Shown here: piece after piece, positions 17,409 through 26,815 of the stretch
Layout: each line of letters opens with the position of its first letter
How positions within the stretch are numbered: the stretch's first letter is position 1
Origin: Natrinema hispanicum
GTDB lineage: Archaea; Halobacteriota; Halobacteria; Halobacteriales; Natrialbaceae
Reading direction: 5' to 3'
NCBI RefSeq assembly: GCF_004217335.1
Contig: NZ_SHMP01000009.1
Location: 1 to 64,000 of the forward strand
Length of the DNA: 64,000 nt
The notes under the pieces: model-generated
What the model saw: only the letters and a program-made list of their open reading frames with translations
Databases searched by the model: none
Told to the model about the DNA's origin: nothing
Made by a program: the position numbers and the translations under genes

Positions 17409-18191
17409 ATGACCGCCCAGTGTGGTGATGCCGAATGGGTGAACACCATGACAGGATGTCTGACGCTTTCGGAGTTCGCTACGAACCAAGCGACTGACTC
17501 GAGGCCAGCTAGTCAGCCATCGACTGACGAGACCGTGACAATGATCGCTGACGAGCGGGTTGCAACGTATCCCATCGAAGATCAGTTGGCGGATCTCACA
17601 GACGCGATTCGCGAAGCTGTCCAAAGCGGCATCGACAGTCCCGGTTCATCCCGTGTTTCAGTTAGCATCTCACTGAGCGGTCGCTCAGCCTCGATGCTGG
17701 CGCTGGTATCGATCTCGAGTCAACCAAAGGGCGGCGCAACCTCTCAGCACTCGGCGCAGGAAGCGAGCGACGAGCTGATGACGAGCCGATCGGCAAGTGG
17801 GGCATCGGCAAGGGTGCGATCATCGCGAAGGGTGCAGTTCGCATCTGGTGTCACGACATCGAACTGTGTTTCGACTATCGAGACCGGCGCGGTTCTGGGC
17901 CGTGGGCAGACGTCAGCGGTCGTGATGGCCAACTCGTGGACACTACGCATCCTCTCGAGGGGCTGCTCGTCGAGGTCGATCATTACGAGGAGGGGGTCCC
18001 TGATCCGGACAGCTATCGATGGCGGCACGACGTTCGTGGTCTTCGCAATTGCTTCGTGTACGTGCAGTCACGAACGGGCGTCTCGGTTGTGATCAATGGC
18101 GAGCCAGTCGACACGAGCGATCGGGGGCTCATTCGCGGAGCTTGTCCAGCAGGTCGTCGATGAAGGATTCGAGTCCGTGTTCAAAGCGTAG
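17409..18191 (+). pseudogene. frameshifted Bergerat-fold (GHKL-type) ATPase gene
   Basis: Three frames read in order give one protein. Frame one (from 17409) has QLADLTDAIREAVQSGIDSP, the N-box helix. Frame two (about 17690-18163) has DAGAGIDLESTKG (the D-x-G-x-G box) and PIGKWGIGKGA, then WCHDIELCFDYRD and GLLVEVDHYEE. Frame three closes with ELVQQVVDEGFESVFKA and a stop at 18189. The breaks lie near 17685 and 18130. The N-box asparagine is replaced by serine (QSGID). Such ATPases occur in haloarchaeal mobile regions; the role is unknown. Confidence 0.6.
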
Positions 18192-18341
18192 GGGGTGAGG
18201 GTCTAGCAGAACGCAGCCATGCTTCCGGATAATTCCGGTAATGGAGTGGCGAGATGTCGAACTGACTCGAGTTGAGTGCAGTGGCTCGATATCGGTATCG
18301 TATGCTGATAGCTCTCTACAGGTCTGCGCTTCGGAGAGCCG

Positions 18342-18614
18342 TCAACACTGCTCTTCTGGCGATGTAACCCGAAGTTCGTCTTCGACTTCGTAGAAGTAGC
18401 CTCGTTCGAGGAGGCGCGTCAGTGCGTGCTCGACGTCCCGTTGCTCGAGTGCCAACTCTGCATCGGAACTCAGTATAGTGACGGCGTCGTCGTAATCGAT
18501 CAGCGGAACACTGTCTTCGCCGATATCTGGCTGACAAGCCTGCGTACACAGCCGATCGTAGCACTCGAGAATCCACTCCGGAAGTGGTGGTCGTGGATCT
18601 GTAATGCCAGCCAT
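18342..18614 (-). CDS. hypothetical small protein
   Basis: 90 residues from ATG 18614 (MAGITDPRPPLPEWILECYDR). Helical and acidic; the second half (DVEHALTRLLERGYFYEVEDELRVTSP) looks like the end of a winged-helix domain, so a DNA-binding role is possible. The open frame extends to 18665 but the second methionine gives the better start. It follows the broken ATPase gene on the opposite strand. Confidence 0.6.
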   Translation of the reverse strand: MAGITDPRPPLPEWILECYDRLCTQACQPDIGEDSVPLIDYDDAVTILSSDAELALEQRDVEHALTRLLERGYFYEVEDELRVTSPEEQC

Positions 18615-18955
18615 TGCAGTTCTGTATGGTGATTTTGGTGGGCAGCCGCTTAAACTTTCGTCCAAGGTAAATTCGCTAGTGATCCGAATTTGCCTGCCCC
18701 GTTGATTGTGGCAAGCCAGTCAACTTCCCCGCCCTCAAGATGTCGCCGAATGCGGCGAGTAGGCGGGTGAGTTCGCCGCGACCCTCGCCGCTGCCTTCGC
18801 CTGCGATATCATCCACGCTACGGACTAACCGTTCATCCCCTGAGTCTGCCAGACATTCCGAACTGTGTCAATTCAATGAGAACAGCTATAGTAACAACTG
18901 AAACGATTTACACACCGATCGCACAGCCGTCGTGCAATTGGGTGTGCAGTGACGT
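18615..18955 (-). other. stretch with a possible IS1341 right-end remnant
   Basis: On the minus strand, around 18710-18780, the hairpin cgccgcattcggcg is followed by gagggcggggaagttgac. This resembles the stem plus terminal gtcac/gttac of the TnpB right ends elsewhere in the window. The rest has no recognisable gene. Confidence 0.3.
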
Positions 18956-19858
18956 TCAGTGGCTACTATCGGTGAATCCACCGCCTCCGAAGAGCGCATC
19001 GGAGTTGACTTTCCTGCCACCGGATACCCCGTCGACGAGTATCGGCTGGGCCTCCAGACAGTCGATGACTTCGTCGACAGGCTCGTCCGGAGCGACAAAG
19101 ATTGCCCGTCCGCCTTCCGTCGCGCTCTCCGGTTTCAATGCGGGGAACCGGTAGTATGCATCTGGGGTGGCCACGTAGCCCGCGTCGTAGTCGGGATCGT
19201 CCGACCAGCAGAGCTCGGCCCGCGTCCCCGGCGCGTGAGCGATGGCAGTTGCGAGCACTACTGCCTCCCGGACTGTCTCTGCAGACGTGACCCCGTGCTC
19301 CGTGATCAGAGCCTTGAGCGCGTCCCGACATGCGTCGCTCGTGCCGATGTGGGTCGCCCGCACCCCTCTCGCTGGCTTTGGATCGAGACGCGAGCCGTCG
19401 GTAGCGTCGATCAATGCCGCCCCGCGTCTGGCGGTATCGCCCTCGATGACGTCGAATCCACAGGTTTGTATGTCGTCCGCAACGCCAGCACGCGCGAGGA
19501 GTTCCTGCGCCACTCGACGACCTTCGTCAGCATCGGCAACGTCGACTGTGACGACGGGGAGTGCCTCGACGCGACGGAGCGGACGCGATAGCCGTTCGAC
19601 AGTCACCGTCACGTCGTCCGGATCGCCTCGTGGATGTTTGAGCGCACGTTCGACCATCGACTCCGCGACTGACGCGACCACGTCTTCCGTGTCACCGGAA
19701 CCGTCGTGAACGACGATCGTCTCGGCACCTGAAACGTGCTCGTCACCAGCGCTCGCTCGCATCCGTACGTTGAAGGCATCCGCTTCTCGGTTATGTCCTC
19801 CGCCGACGATGCCGTCGCTTGAGGTTCCGTTCACGCTGCTTCCCCCGCACACTCGCAT
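18956..19858 (-). CDS. bioW: 6-carboxyhexanoate-CoA ligase (pimeloyl-CoA synthetase)
   Basis: BioW activates pimelate with ATP and CoA to pimeloyl-CoA, the first precursor of biotin. Family landmarks are clear: VRMRAS...HVSGAE near the start, ALKHPRGDPDDVTVTVE, RGAALIDATDGSRLDP then GVRAT, and AELCWSDDPDYDAGYVA with CLEAQPILV near the end. At 300 residues it is slightly longer than bacterial BioW (about 250-260), mostly through extra residues at both ends. It overlaps the preceding bioB fragment by 28 nt. With bioB broken and no other bio genes in view, the protein may serve pimelate salvage or be a relic. Confidence 0.85.
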   Translation of the reverse strand: MRVCGGSSVNGTSSDGIVGGGHNREADAFNVRMRASAGDEHVSGAETIVVHDGSGDTEDVVASVAESMVERALKHPRGDPDDVTVTVERLSRPLRRVEALPVVTVDVADADEGRRVAQELLARAGVADDIQTCGFDVIEGDTARRGAALIDATDGSRLDPKPARGVRATHIGTSDACRDALKALITEHGVTSAETVREAVVLATAIAHAPGTRAELCWSDDPDYDAGYVATPDAYYRFPALKPESATEGGRAIFVAPDEPVDEVIDCLEAQPILVDGVSGGRKVNSDALFGGGGFTDSSH

Positions 19859-20055
19859 GGCGGAAGGACCGCCGTCGAACGGTGACCCCGCATTTCTCGA
19901 ACGACATCGGCCGTCCCGTTACCGAAGTGGGCACGCACCGCATCCGTAATCGGCCGGGCTAGCATTGCTAGGGCGTCTCGCCTGTCGGGACGTTCCTTGT
20001 CCATCACGCGTTCGACCGCTCCGTCGATCGTCCGATTACCAGTCTCGTAAACCAT
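19831..20055 (-). pseudogene. bioB: N-terminal fragment of biotin synthase
   Basis: 74 residues. The first about 55 (MVYETGNRTIDGAVERVMD, then DALAMLARP and VRAHFGNGTADV) follow the N-terminus of haloarchaeal BioB. The radical-SAM CxxxCxxC motif that should come next is missing, and the frame ends in unrelated sequence. I infer a deletion that fused the bioB start to the DNA before bioW. It may still be translated and couple translation to bioW. Confidence 0.55.
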
Positions 20056-21110
20056 AACTTCACTCGTGGTTTACGGAGTTGAAAATAGTTGTGGTGACCG
20101 CGCATGCAGGTTGATCGTTGCGGGCGGCATGATATTCAGCGAGTACTTCGCTGATGAGCAGGTCTCTTGCGACGTGATGTCCAGCACTACCGTCGGTGGC
20201 CGCAGTTTCGGAAAAAGAATCAGAGCTACTCGTCCTCGAGCCCCTAATCCAATGCCTCGAGCCCCCCGTCGGCGACGATCAGTTCCTCGTACTCGTCGGA
20301 GTCGAAGGCACCCATAGCCGGGCGGCGAGCAGCCACGGCAGTGTGCGGTTCACGATTCGGGCATATGCGACAGTTTGGACTCGAAGATAGCGATAGTCAG
20401 TTCAGCGAGAAGCGAAAGCGGGAACGTTGGTGGAAGTCCTGTCTAACCGGTTGGTTCCCGCCCGCCATTCGAGGATGATCATGGACTGATAGATCAGTGT
20501 TTGGGAGTGTATCAATACGTGATGTGGCTATAGGCTGGCATCTAGCATCACATTTCATAAGGTGAATTTTATATCCATTACTTCGAGAAAATTGGGGCAT
20601 TGGGTAGTCAGTTTGACTAGAATCTCGAACAGTGCTGGTTCAGCGACCTTCTTGGGCCAGCGTTTTCCGAACACAACCTGTATCAGCAGCCTCAGAAACG
20701 TCAGTATTAGAATATCGTTTTCACCGAGACGGCTGCCCAACACGACCAGCTGTTGGCGTTTCTGAACGAGAGTGATCTCAGCCACGACCAGCTTGCCACG
20801 CGTCTCGAATCACTCAGTACCGACAGGACTTGCGACCAACTCCTCGAGGGCGGGGCTATCCGCAGCTGCATATTCGACAACGAACCAGTCAGAACTGTTG
20901 AACACGCCGTTGCCGTGAAGGAGCGCTGCAGCGGGCACCGATTGTGCGCGGATGACCAAGGAGGTGTACATAATACCTCCCGGCTCAAACTCCTCGGTCC
21001 CCCTCATTCGTCGCTTCAAGGCCCACAAGTAGGCGTCCCAAACACCCAGGTGCAGAAAAACTGACTCATCACGTTTGACCAGAGCCAGCTTTCGAGGCGT
21101 TTCCTCGTTG
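20056..21110. other. about 1 kb with decayed coding remnants
   Basis: No gene could be named. Minus-strand frames at 20555-20785 and 20810-21163 and a plus-strand frame at 20753-21064 overlap one another. The plus frame (FLNESDLSHDQLATRLESL) and the minus frame (VFLHLGVWDAYLWALKRRM) both look partly coding-like. A 23-codon frame on the minus strand near 20250-20315 begins MGAFDSDEYEEL. The stretch reads as a graveyard between bioW and the helicase genes. Confidence 0.4.
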
Positions 21111-23948
21111 CTACGCTCGAATTTCGAGAAGCTCTGTGAGATCTTCCTTCGAGAGCGGTTCAATCTCGACCCGGCTGTCCCTCGCCGAATAATAAATCGA
21201 GGCGCTCACGTCTCGACCCTCGAACCACGCATCGAGTGCATGATAGTACACGCTGAGCTGCGTTCGATATTCTGACTCTGCGTGATGTCCCTGATCTGTC
21301 TTGTAATCGATGATCTCCGCTCGGTCGGATGTCACATTGACGAGGTCGACAACCCCGGAGATCGTCACCTGATCACCATCGCTCTCGAGTGGTAGATACA
21401 CCTGTTCTTCGGCTCTGAGGGTCCCTTCGAGCGAATCGAGAAGTCCCTTGATATTCCGTTCATCGTCGTTTCGAGGGACAACGTCGTCTCCGAGGGCGTA
21501 CTGTTCTGCGAACGTATGGACTGCCGAGCCAAACTCCTGCCCTCTTCCCTCGTCTACATTTTTGTAGACCTCGTCGCCCATTAGCGAGTGAGGCGAGTAC
21601 CCATCGGGACCGTTCGGCTGTGGGATCGACACGGTGAGTTGTGACTGGACAGTGTCTTCGATACGCTCAGTATCAACTGCTGGCTTGAGTGGGGTGATGT
21701 CGACAGGCAGCTCCTCGAGGAACGTATTCGGATCGTCACCAGCCGAAAACAGCAGATGGTCTTTCGCCCGCGTCATCGCGACGTAGAGCAACCTGCGTTC
21801 TTCGTCGGCTTCCGTTGGCTGACACCGTCTCAGGACGTCGGTCCGCCAATTGTCATAGATGTGTGGATCGCCGTGGGCTTCGGCATAGCACTTGCGCTGG
21901 CGGACCCCTGTGAGTTCGGAGTACGTGATCGTTCCATCTCGTCCGCCAGCAGGTGGGAACTTCCCGCTGTTCATGTTCCCGAGGATCACGATCGGGTGCT
22001 CGAGTCCCTTGACCGAGTGGATCGTCTGGACGGTGATCGCGTTGGTCCCTGCTGCAGCGTGGACCTCCTCGGTGTGTCCCGATTCGATCCCCTGTTCGAT
22101 GAAGCGGATCAGATCACCGAGCGTCATCGTCGTCGCGTTGTGGACCGACTGAACCGTGGTGAGGATGACGTCTGCTGTCGGACCGTCGTATCCGTAGCGA
22201 TCGAATATCCGTCGTGCAATGGCGTTCATGGTCTCGAGTGCTGCGAGCTCTGTCCGGAACGCCGCCATATTCTCGGGATAGGCCTCGTGCTCGAGGATGT
22301 GATCGATCTCGTCGAGCGTGTAGCCAGCACGCTCGAGGACGACTGCCCAGCCCCTGTCCGCGTTGGTCTCGAGGATACGCAGCCAGGCAAGCAGGAGTTT
22401 GGCCTGATCGGTTCGGAAGAGTTCGATGCCACCCTCGTATGCCATCGGAAGGTCGTACTCCTCGGCGACAGATAGCAAGTCTCGGCCGAAGTCTCGCGTT
22501 CGCGTTAACACTGCGATGTCGCCATACTCAGGAGTGCGAAGCTCACCATCGTCCTCGACTGCGTAGGCGTCGTTCCCGACGATCTCCTGAATCTTCGTTA
22601 GGATCGCCTCGTGTTCATCGTTGTGCTGGATGGCTTCGATCCGTGAGTGTTCATATTCGGTGTTCGATGACAGTGAGACAACCTGCTCGAGTATCGACTC
22701 TCGATCGATTGATTCGCGGCTACTGGCTGGGGTCACGAGAGCGTGTTCCGAGAAATCGAGGATCTCCTGGGTCGACCGGTAGTTATCCTCGAGTTCGATT
22801 CTGGTTATCGGCTCGACCGGGAACGAAACGCGTTCGGCGTCATCGTTCAGGTCGGTCGTGAATCGCTCGAGACGGGCGTCGAATTCGGTGATGTTCTCGA
22901 TCGCGGCATACTGGAACGAGTAGATGCTCTGCTTCCAGTCGCCAACGACGCAGATATTGTCCGTTCCAGCGAGTAGCAGTGAGAGTTTGAACTGGATCTC
23001 GCTCGAGTCCTGAAACTCGTCGATCATCACGTACTCGAACGCAAGCGACTCGCGAAGGTCGTCGTCCTCACAGAGGAGAACGAACGCGAAGAGCTGAAGG
23101 AACGAGAAGTTCAGGTAGTTCCGGCGGAGCGCGAACTCGAGGTACTCGATATAGATATCGTGGATGAATTCGATGAGGTGCTCGCGGTCGTCATCGAAGG
23201 CGCGTTCGGCAACCTCGTCGGGAACCGTCTTTGTGCCACGTGGGCCACGCAATTCTGACCGATCGGGGGCATCCGGAAGGTAGCACTTGTTCTTGCCGTA
23301 TCGGCCGAGTTTCGAGCGCAGTTTTGACTGTTTGCTGCCCCCATTTCGAGGCTGATTCAGTTCGTCGAAGACGTCTTCGAACGCGTCGAAGTCGCCCTCG
23401 AGATGGCTCTTGCTGTCACGATACCAGCCGTCGGCAGTCGGGAAGACGCCTTTGGCTGCGAGATTGTTGATGAGATCCAGCAGCTCTGTCGGCTCCGAGA
23501 GACTCCGGAACAGGTCGTCGTATTCCGAATGGTCGTCGCTGAACTGGTCGATGAACTCCCCGAAGTACTCACGCTCGATCGTCTCGTTCTCGAGGACCTG
23601 CGTTGAGCCAGTGATCACATCGTCGATCCCTAAATGCGTGGGCGCATGGAAGCCGTGTTGCTCGAGGATATCGTTACAGAGACTGTGGAAGGTCTGGATC
23701 GGCGCGTCCATCAGCGCCCGCATATCGTAGTCGCAGTTGGCGACGATGCGGTCTTTCATCTCCGTCGCTGCGTTGCGGGTGAAGGTGATCAACAGGACGT
23801 CATCTGGCTCCACGTCGTCCTGGGAGACGATATTCGCGTAGCGACGAGTGACTGTGAACGTCTTGCCGGTCCCAGCGCCGGCATCGACGAGATACAGCCC
23901 CTCTGTGCTCTCGATAAGTTCACGCTGTTTCGGATTCGGTGCCGTCAT
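21111..23948 (-). CDS. AddA-like UvrD/Rep helicase with C-terminal PD-(D/E)XK nuclease
   Basis: 945 residues. Superfamily 1 helicase motifs appear in order: Q motif NPKQRELI, Walker A DAGAGTGKT (22-30), Walker B MIDEFQDSS, VGDWKQSIYSFQYA, TIHSVKGLEHPIVI and LLYVAMTRAKDHLL. The last about 170 residues form a RecB-type nuclease domain with GSAVHTFAE, a GVVDLV aspartate, the IIDYKTD catalytic motif and RTQLSVYY. It should unwind and cut DNA ends with its partner. Its ATG overlaps the stop of the upstream nuclease gene by 4 bases, so the two are one operon. Shorter than bacterial AddA (about 1,200). Confidence 0.9.
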   Translation of the reverse strand: MTAPNPKQRELIESTEGLYLVDAGAGTGKTFTVTRRYANIVSQDDVEPDDVLLITFTRNAATEMKDRIVANCDYDMRALMDAPIQTFHSLCNDILEQHGFHAPTHLGIDDVITGSTQVLENETIEREYFGEFIDQFSDDHSEYDDLFRSLSEPTELLDLINNLAAKGVFPTADGWYRDSKSHLEGDFDAFEDVFDELNQPRNGGSKQSKLRSKLGRYGKNKCYLPDAPDRSELRGPRGTKTVPDEVAERAFDDDREHLIEFIHDIYIEYLEFALRRNYLNFSFLQLFAFVLLCEDDDLRESLAFEYVMIDEFQDSSEIQFKLSLLLAGTDNICVVGDWKQSIYSFQYAAIENITEFDARLERFTTDLNDDAERVSFPVEPITRIELEDNYRSTQEILDFSEHALVTPASSRESIDRESILEQVVSLSSNTEYEHSRIEAIQHNDEHEAILTKIQEIVGNDAYAVEDDGELRTPEYGDIAVLTRTRDFGRDLLSVAEEYDLPMAYEGGIELFRTDQAKLLLAWLRILETNADRGWAVVLERAGYTLDEIDHILEHEAYPENMAAFRTELAALETMNAIARRIFDRYGYDGPTADVILTTVQSVHNATTMTLGDLIRFIEQGIESGHTEEVHAAAGTNAITVQTIHSVKGLEHPIVILGNMNSGKFPPAGGRDGTITYSELTGVRQRKCYAEAHGDPHIYDNWRTDVLRRCQPTEADEERRLLYVAMTRAKDHLLFSAGDDPNTFLEELPVDITPLKPAVDTERIEDTVQSQLTVSIPQPNGPDGYSPHSLMGDEVYKNVDEGRGQEFGSAVHTFAEQYALGDDVVPRNDDERNIKGLLDSLEGTLRAEEQVYLPLESDGDQVTISGVVDLVNVTSDRAEIIDYKTDQGHHAESEYRTQLSVYYHALDAWFEGRDVSASIYYSARDSRVEIEPLSKEDLTELLEIRA

Positions 23949-26572
23949 CGGGTCACCTCCGTCTCGTCGGCTGTTTCATCGGTCGCGCGCTCTGTTGTCA
24001 GAATCATATCGCGGTTGTCCACGTATCGGTAGTTTGGCTCACCTGCTCGTCCCTCGACGGGGAACCGGGACTCGCCGCGGCGATATCGGTTTAGTTCCGC
24101 GAGCTGATCGTCGATGAACCGCTCGAATTCGTCGAGATCCTCGACGAAGTAGCCCTCTTTGCGATAGCCACACAGGTGCCTGAATGCCTGCATACAGCCC
24201 TTTGTGACGTACTTGTAATCGCCGACGGCTTCGATCATCCGCTCGAGAAGTGCGTTGCCGAACGGTGAATCGGCCATCTCATCTGCATCCCGCGTTCTGG
24301 GAGGCTGGTGTGCGTCGAACGCTGCCTGATAGTCCTCGTAACTTGTCTTCGAGAACGTCTTGTTGCAATCGTTCGGTGCCTCTTCGCGGAGCTCGTCAAA
24401 GACGGCTCGCGACTGAACGAATTCGTCGAACGGGATTGGACGGTACGTGACCGTCGTCAGGCAGTCGTCGAGCGTGCCCTCGCCTGTGACGACGTCGTCG
24501 AGCGTCTCGAGGAAGTGAAAGAAGGTGAACTCGAGTTGTTCGTCTGGCTGCTGGCTCCGGTAGTAGGTGAGATAGAGCAACGCCTGGAAGTTCGGGCGAT
24601 CGCTCGGTGGCTCAATTGCTGCGCGTTTGATTACCTGCGACGGTGATTTCTTGCTGCCACTTTTGAAGTCGACCAGCTGTGTCGGCGACTGTACGAGGTC
24701 GATCTTCCCGTTGATCCCACGCTCGGCGTCCTCGAACCATCGTTCGGTCGCTGGGGAGTCGACCGGTCGGTCGAAATATGTCGCGAAGACGTTGTCACTG
24801 CTACTCGTCGGCGTGAGGAAATCAGTATCCGACGGCGCATTCCTCTCGAGGTAGTCGACGATCGTCTCGAGACCGACACGGTACGTCGTTCGTCGGGTGG
24901 CCAGATCGACGTCACGGTGGAACGCCCGTGTCTCCTCGATCATGACGTCGACGACCGCCTCGATGACAGTGTCATCGACGAACTCGGGATGGTTGACGAC
25001 GAACTCCGCGAAGTCGTGGAAGAGGTTCCCCTCGACGAAGTGATCCTTGTCTGGGTTGTCGACGAGCCGTCCAAAGAAGTAGTCCCGAGGGCAGTTCGCG
25101 TACGAATTGAGACTCGACTGGCTGAGTGCCGTCTCTGGCTCGGTCTCGACGTCGACCGGCTCTTTGTCGAATCCTGCGCCCGTCGACCGAAACGTCCGTG
25201 CGTAGCGAATCGATTCGAAATCGCTGAATTGTTCGAACTCGACCTCGAGGAGGTCCTCGAAGTACAGACACGGCGTTACGGGTGTCCCACCGGCAGTGTC
25301 CTGGACGAGATAGTACTGGTCGACACCACTCTGGAGCAGCGACTGAAACTGATCGATATTCCGCTCGAATTCCTCGTCGTGATCGACCCATGGTCGCTCT
25401 GGCGACGTGTGCGTCCAGCTTTCGTCAAGGCCGAGGTAGAAGACGACTGGCCGATCGACAAACGACGCTGATTTCGCATCGGCCAGCAGGACGCCCTCGT
25501 TTTCTCGGTCGATCGGGACGTCGTAGGTCTCGAGATAGAAGGTGAGTCGATCAATGGTCTCTTCGGTGATCGGTTCGGTGAGGAGTCCGAGATGGTCGAG
25601 TTCCTCGCGAAACGTCTCGAGCGTACATTCGGCGCGGTTTTCGTAGACGGTTAGCGCATCGCCGATCGTGAGCGCTGCTGCCCGATCACAGAAGTCACGG
25701 AGCCATTCAAGTTCGGGATCGTCGACTTCGAAGAGCCGCTTCTCGTCGTGATCGATGTCGATGGTCATTCCGAGACGGGTTAGGAGCGGTTTCACACTCT
25801 TGAGGCGGGTATCGGATCCTGCAATCGTGCTCCGGAGAAGCTGGATGACGGCTCGATGATCCTGATCGTCGGTGAACGATGGACCGCCGTAGTATGGGAT
25901 CGCTGTGGCTTCGAACGCGGACTCGATGAGTGGCGAATACTCACTGCTCGCGTCGAGTACGACTGCGATATCATCGGCATTCTCTGGGGTGACGGTATCG
26001 AGGACAGCATCAACGATTGCTGCCGGCGAGTCAAAGATTCGGATGGGAGGTAGCTCGAACGAGTCGTCACAGAAGCGGTCGACAGCGTCGTATTCTGCGG
26101 GAAGAATCGATCGCTCGAGATTCGTCAGTTGTTGTTCGCCGATGACGGCGACTGAGTTGTCCTCCTTGCGGTCGATCTGATAGTCAGTGAGCGTTCGCGA
26201 TGTCGTTTCGAGTGATTTGATGCAGTCGACAACAGTCCGTGTTTCCGGTGTATCGAACACATCGTACTCGAGAATTGCATCGGGGCTGCCCTGATACTCC
26301 CAGCACTGGAGCACGTTCCCGATCGCATAGGACGCCTGTTTCCAGCTGAGATCGGTTTGGCTGATCACCTCGAGAAAGGCCAGCCTGTCTTCTGCAGTTT
26401 CTCGGCGTCTGGCAGCGAGTCGCCGTGGTGTGATCGCGAACGGGCCGAAATGAGGGTGCTCGAGGCGTCGGTTGAGTGCACTTGCTAACGGGGCGTCAGG
26501 GACAATGACGAGATCGTACTCGGATACCTCCTCATACAGCCGATCGATCGGTTTCGACCGCTTGATTGACAC
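23945..26572 (-). CDS. AddB-like PD-(D/E)XK nuclease protein
   Basis: 875 residues. The C-terminal half has a RecB-like nuclease: SSLNSYANCPRDYFFGRL, GNLFHDFAEF, NGKIDLVQ, LVDFKSGSK and PNFQALLYLTYY, so the catalytic D/DxK/Q set is present. The N-terminal half is a helicase-like region without a Walker A motif, as in AddB. AddB uses an iron-sulfur cluster with one cysteine before the nuclease and three after it. Here the one before is present (NCPRD), but after it only KGC-x7-C is seen, so the cluster may be altered or lost. First gene of the pair; divergent from the PAC2 gene. Confidence 0.82.
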   Translation of the reverse strand: MSIKRSKPIDRLYEEVSEYDLVIVPDAPLASALNRRLEHPHFGPFAITPRRLAARRRETAEDRLAFLEVISQTDLSWKQASYAIGNVLQCWEYQGSPDAILEYDVFDTPETRTVVDCIKSLETTSRTLTDYQIDRKEDNSVAVIGEQQLTNLERSILPAEYDAVDRFCDDSFELPPIRIFDSPAAIVDAVLDTVTPENADDIAVVLDASSEYSPLIESAFEATAIPYYGGPSFTDDQDHRAVIQLLRSTIAGSDTRLKSVKPLLTRLGMTIDIDHDEKRLFEVDDPELEWLRDFCDRAAALTIGDALTVYENRAECTLETFREELDHLGLLTEPITEETIDRLTFYLETYDVPIDRENEGVLLADAKSASFVDRPVVFYLGLDESWTHTSPERPWVDHDEEFERNIDQFQSLLQSGVDQYYLVQDTAGGTPVTPCLYFEDLLEVEFEQFSDFESIRYARTFRSTGAGFDKEPVDVETEPETALSQSSLNSYANCPRDYFFGRLVDNPDKDHFVEGNLFHDFAEFVVNHPEFVDDTVIEAVVDVMIEETRAFHRDVDLATRRTTYRVGLETIVDYLERNAPSDTDFLTPTSSSDNVFATYFDRPVDSPATERWFEDAERGINGKIDLVQSPTQLVDFKSGSKKSPSQVIKRAAIEPPSDRPNFQALLYLTYYRSQQPDEQLEFTFFHFLETLDDVVTGEGTLDDCLTTVTYRPIPFDEFVQSRAVFDELREEAPNDCNKTFSKTSYEDYQAAFDAHQPPRTRDADEMADSPFGNALLERMIEAVGDYKYVTKGCMQAFRHLCGYRKEGYFVEDLDEFERFIDDQLAELNRYRRGESRFPVEGRAGEPNYRYVDNRDMILTTERATDETADETEVTR

Positions 26573-26815
26573 GATGCACAGATTCTAGTAGACGACAATA
26601 AGTCTGTATATCGTGCTAATCTAGCGATATGTGGGTTTTTCCAAGGCGTAATCTGAGCGATCGAATCCCGTTTTCGGGTGTAATGAACACCGCGTTTCAA
26701 CGCTGTTCGGGACCAGCGCAGCGCAGACCCGCTTTTGATGATAGAGCACAGGAGACTCGAACGTGGCAGCGCCCCGTATGCATATGTGACGGGTCGGTGT
26801 AGTCCGACACGGATC

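Noticed and set aside
20810..21163. Minus-strand frame following the AddA-like gene
   Set aside because: Overlaps the helicase C-terminus in another frame and a plus-strand frame of similar quality; no recognisable family.
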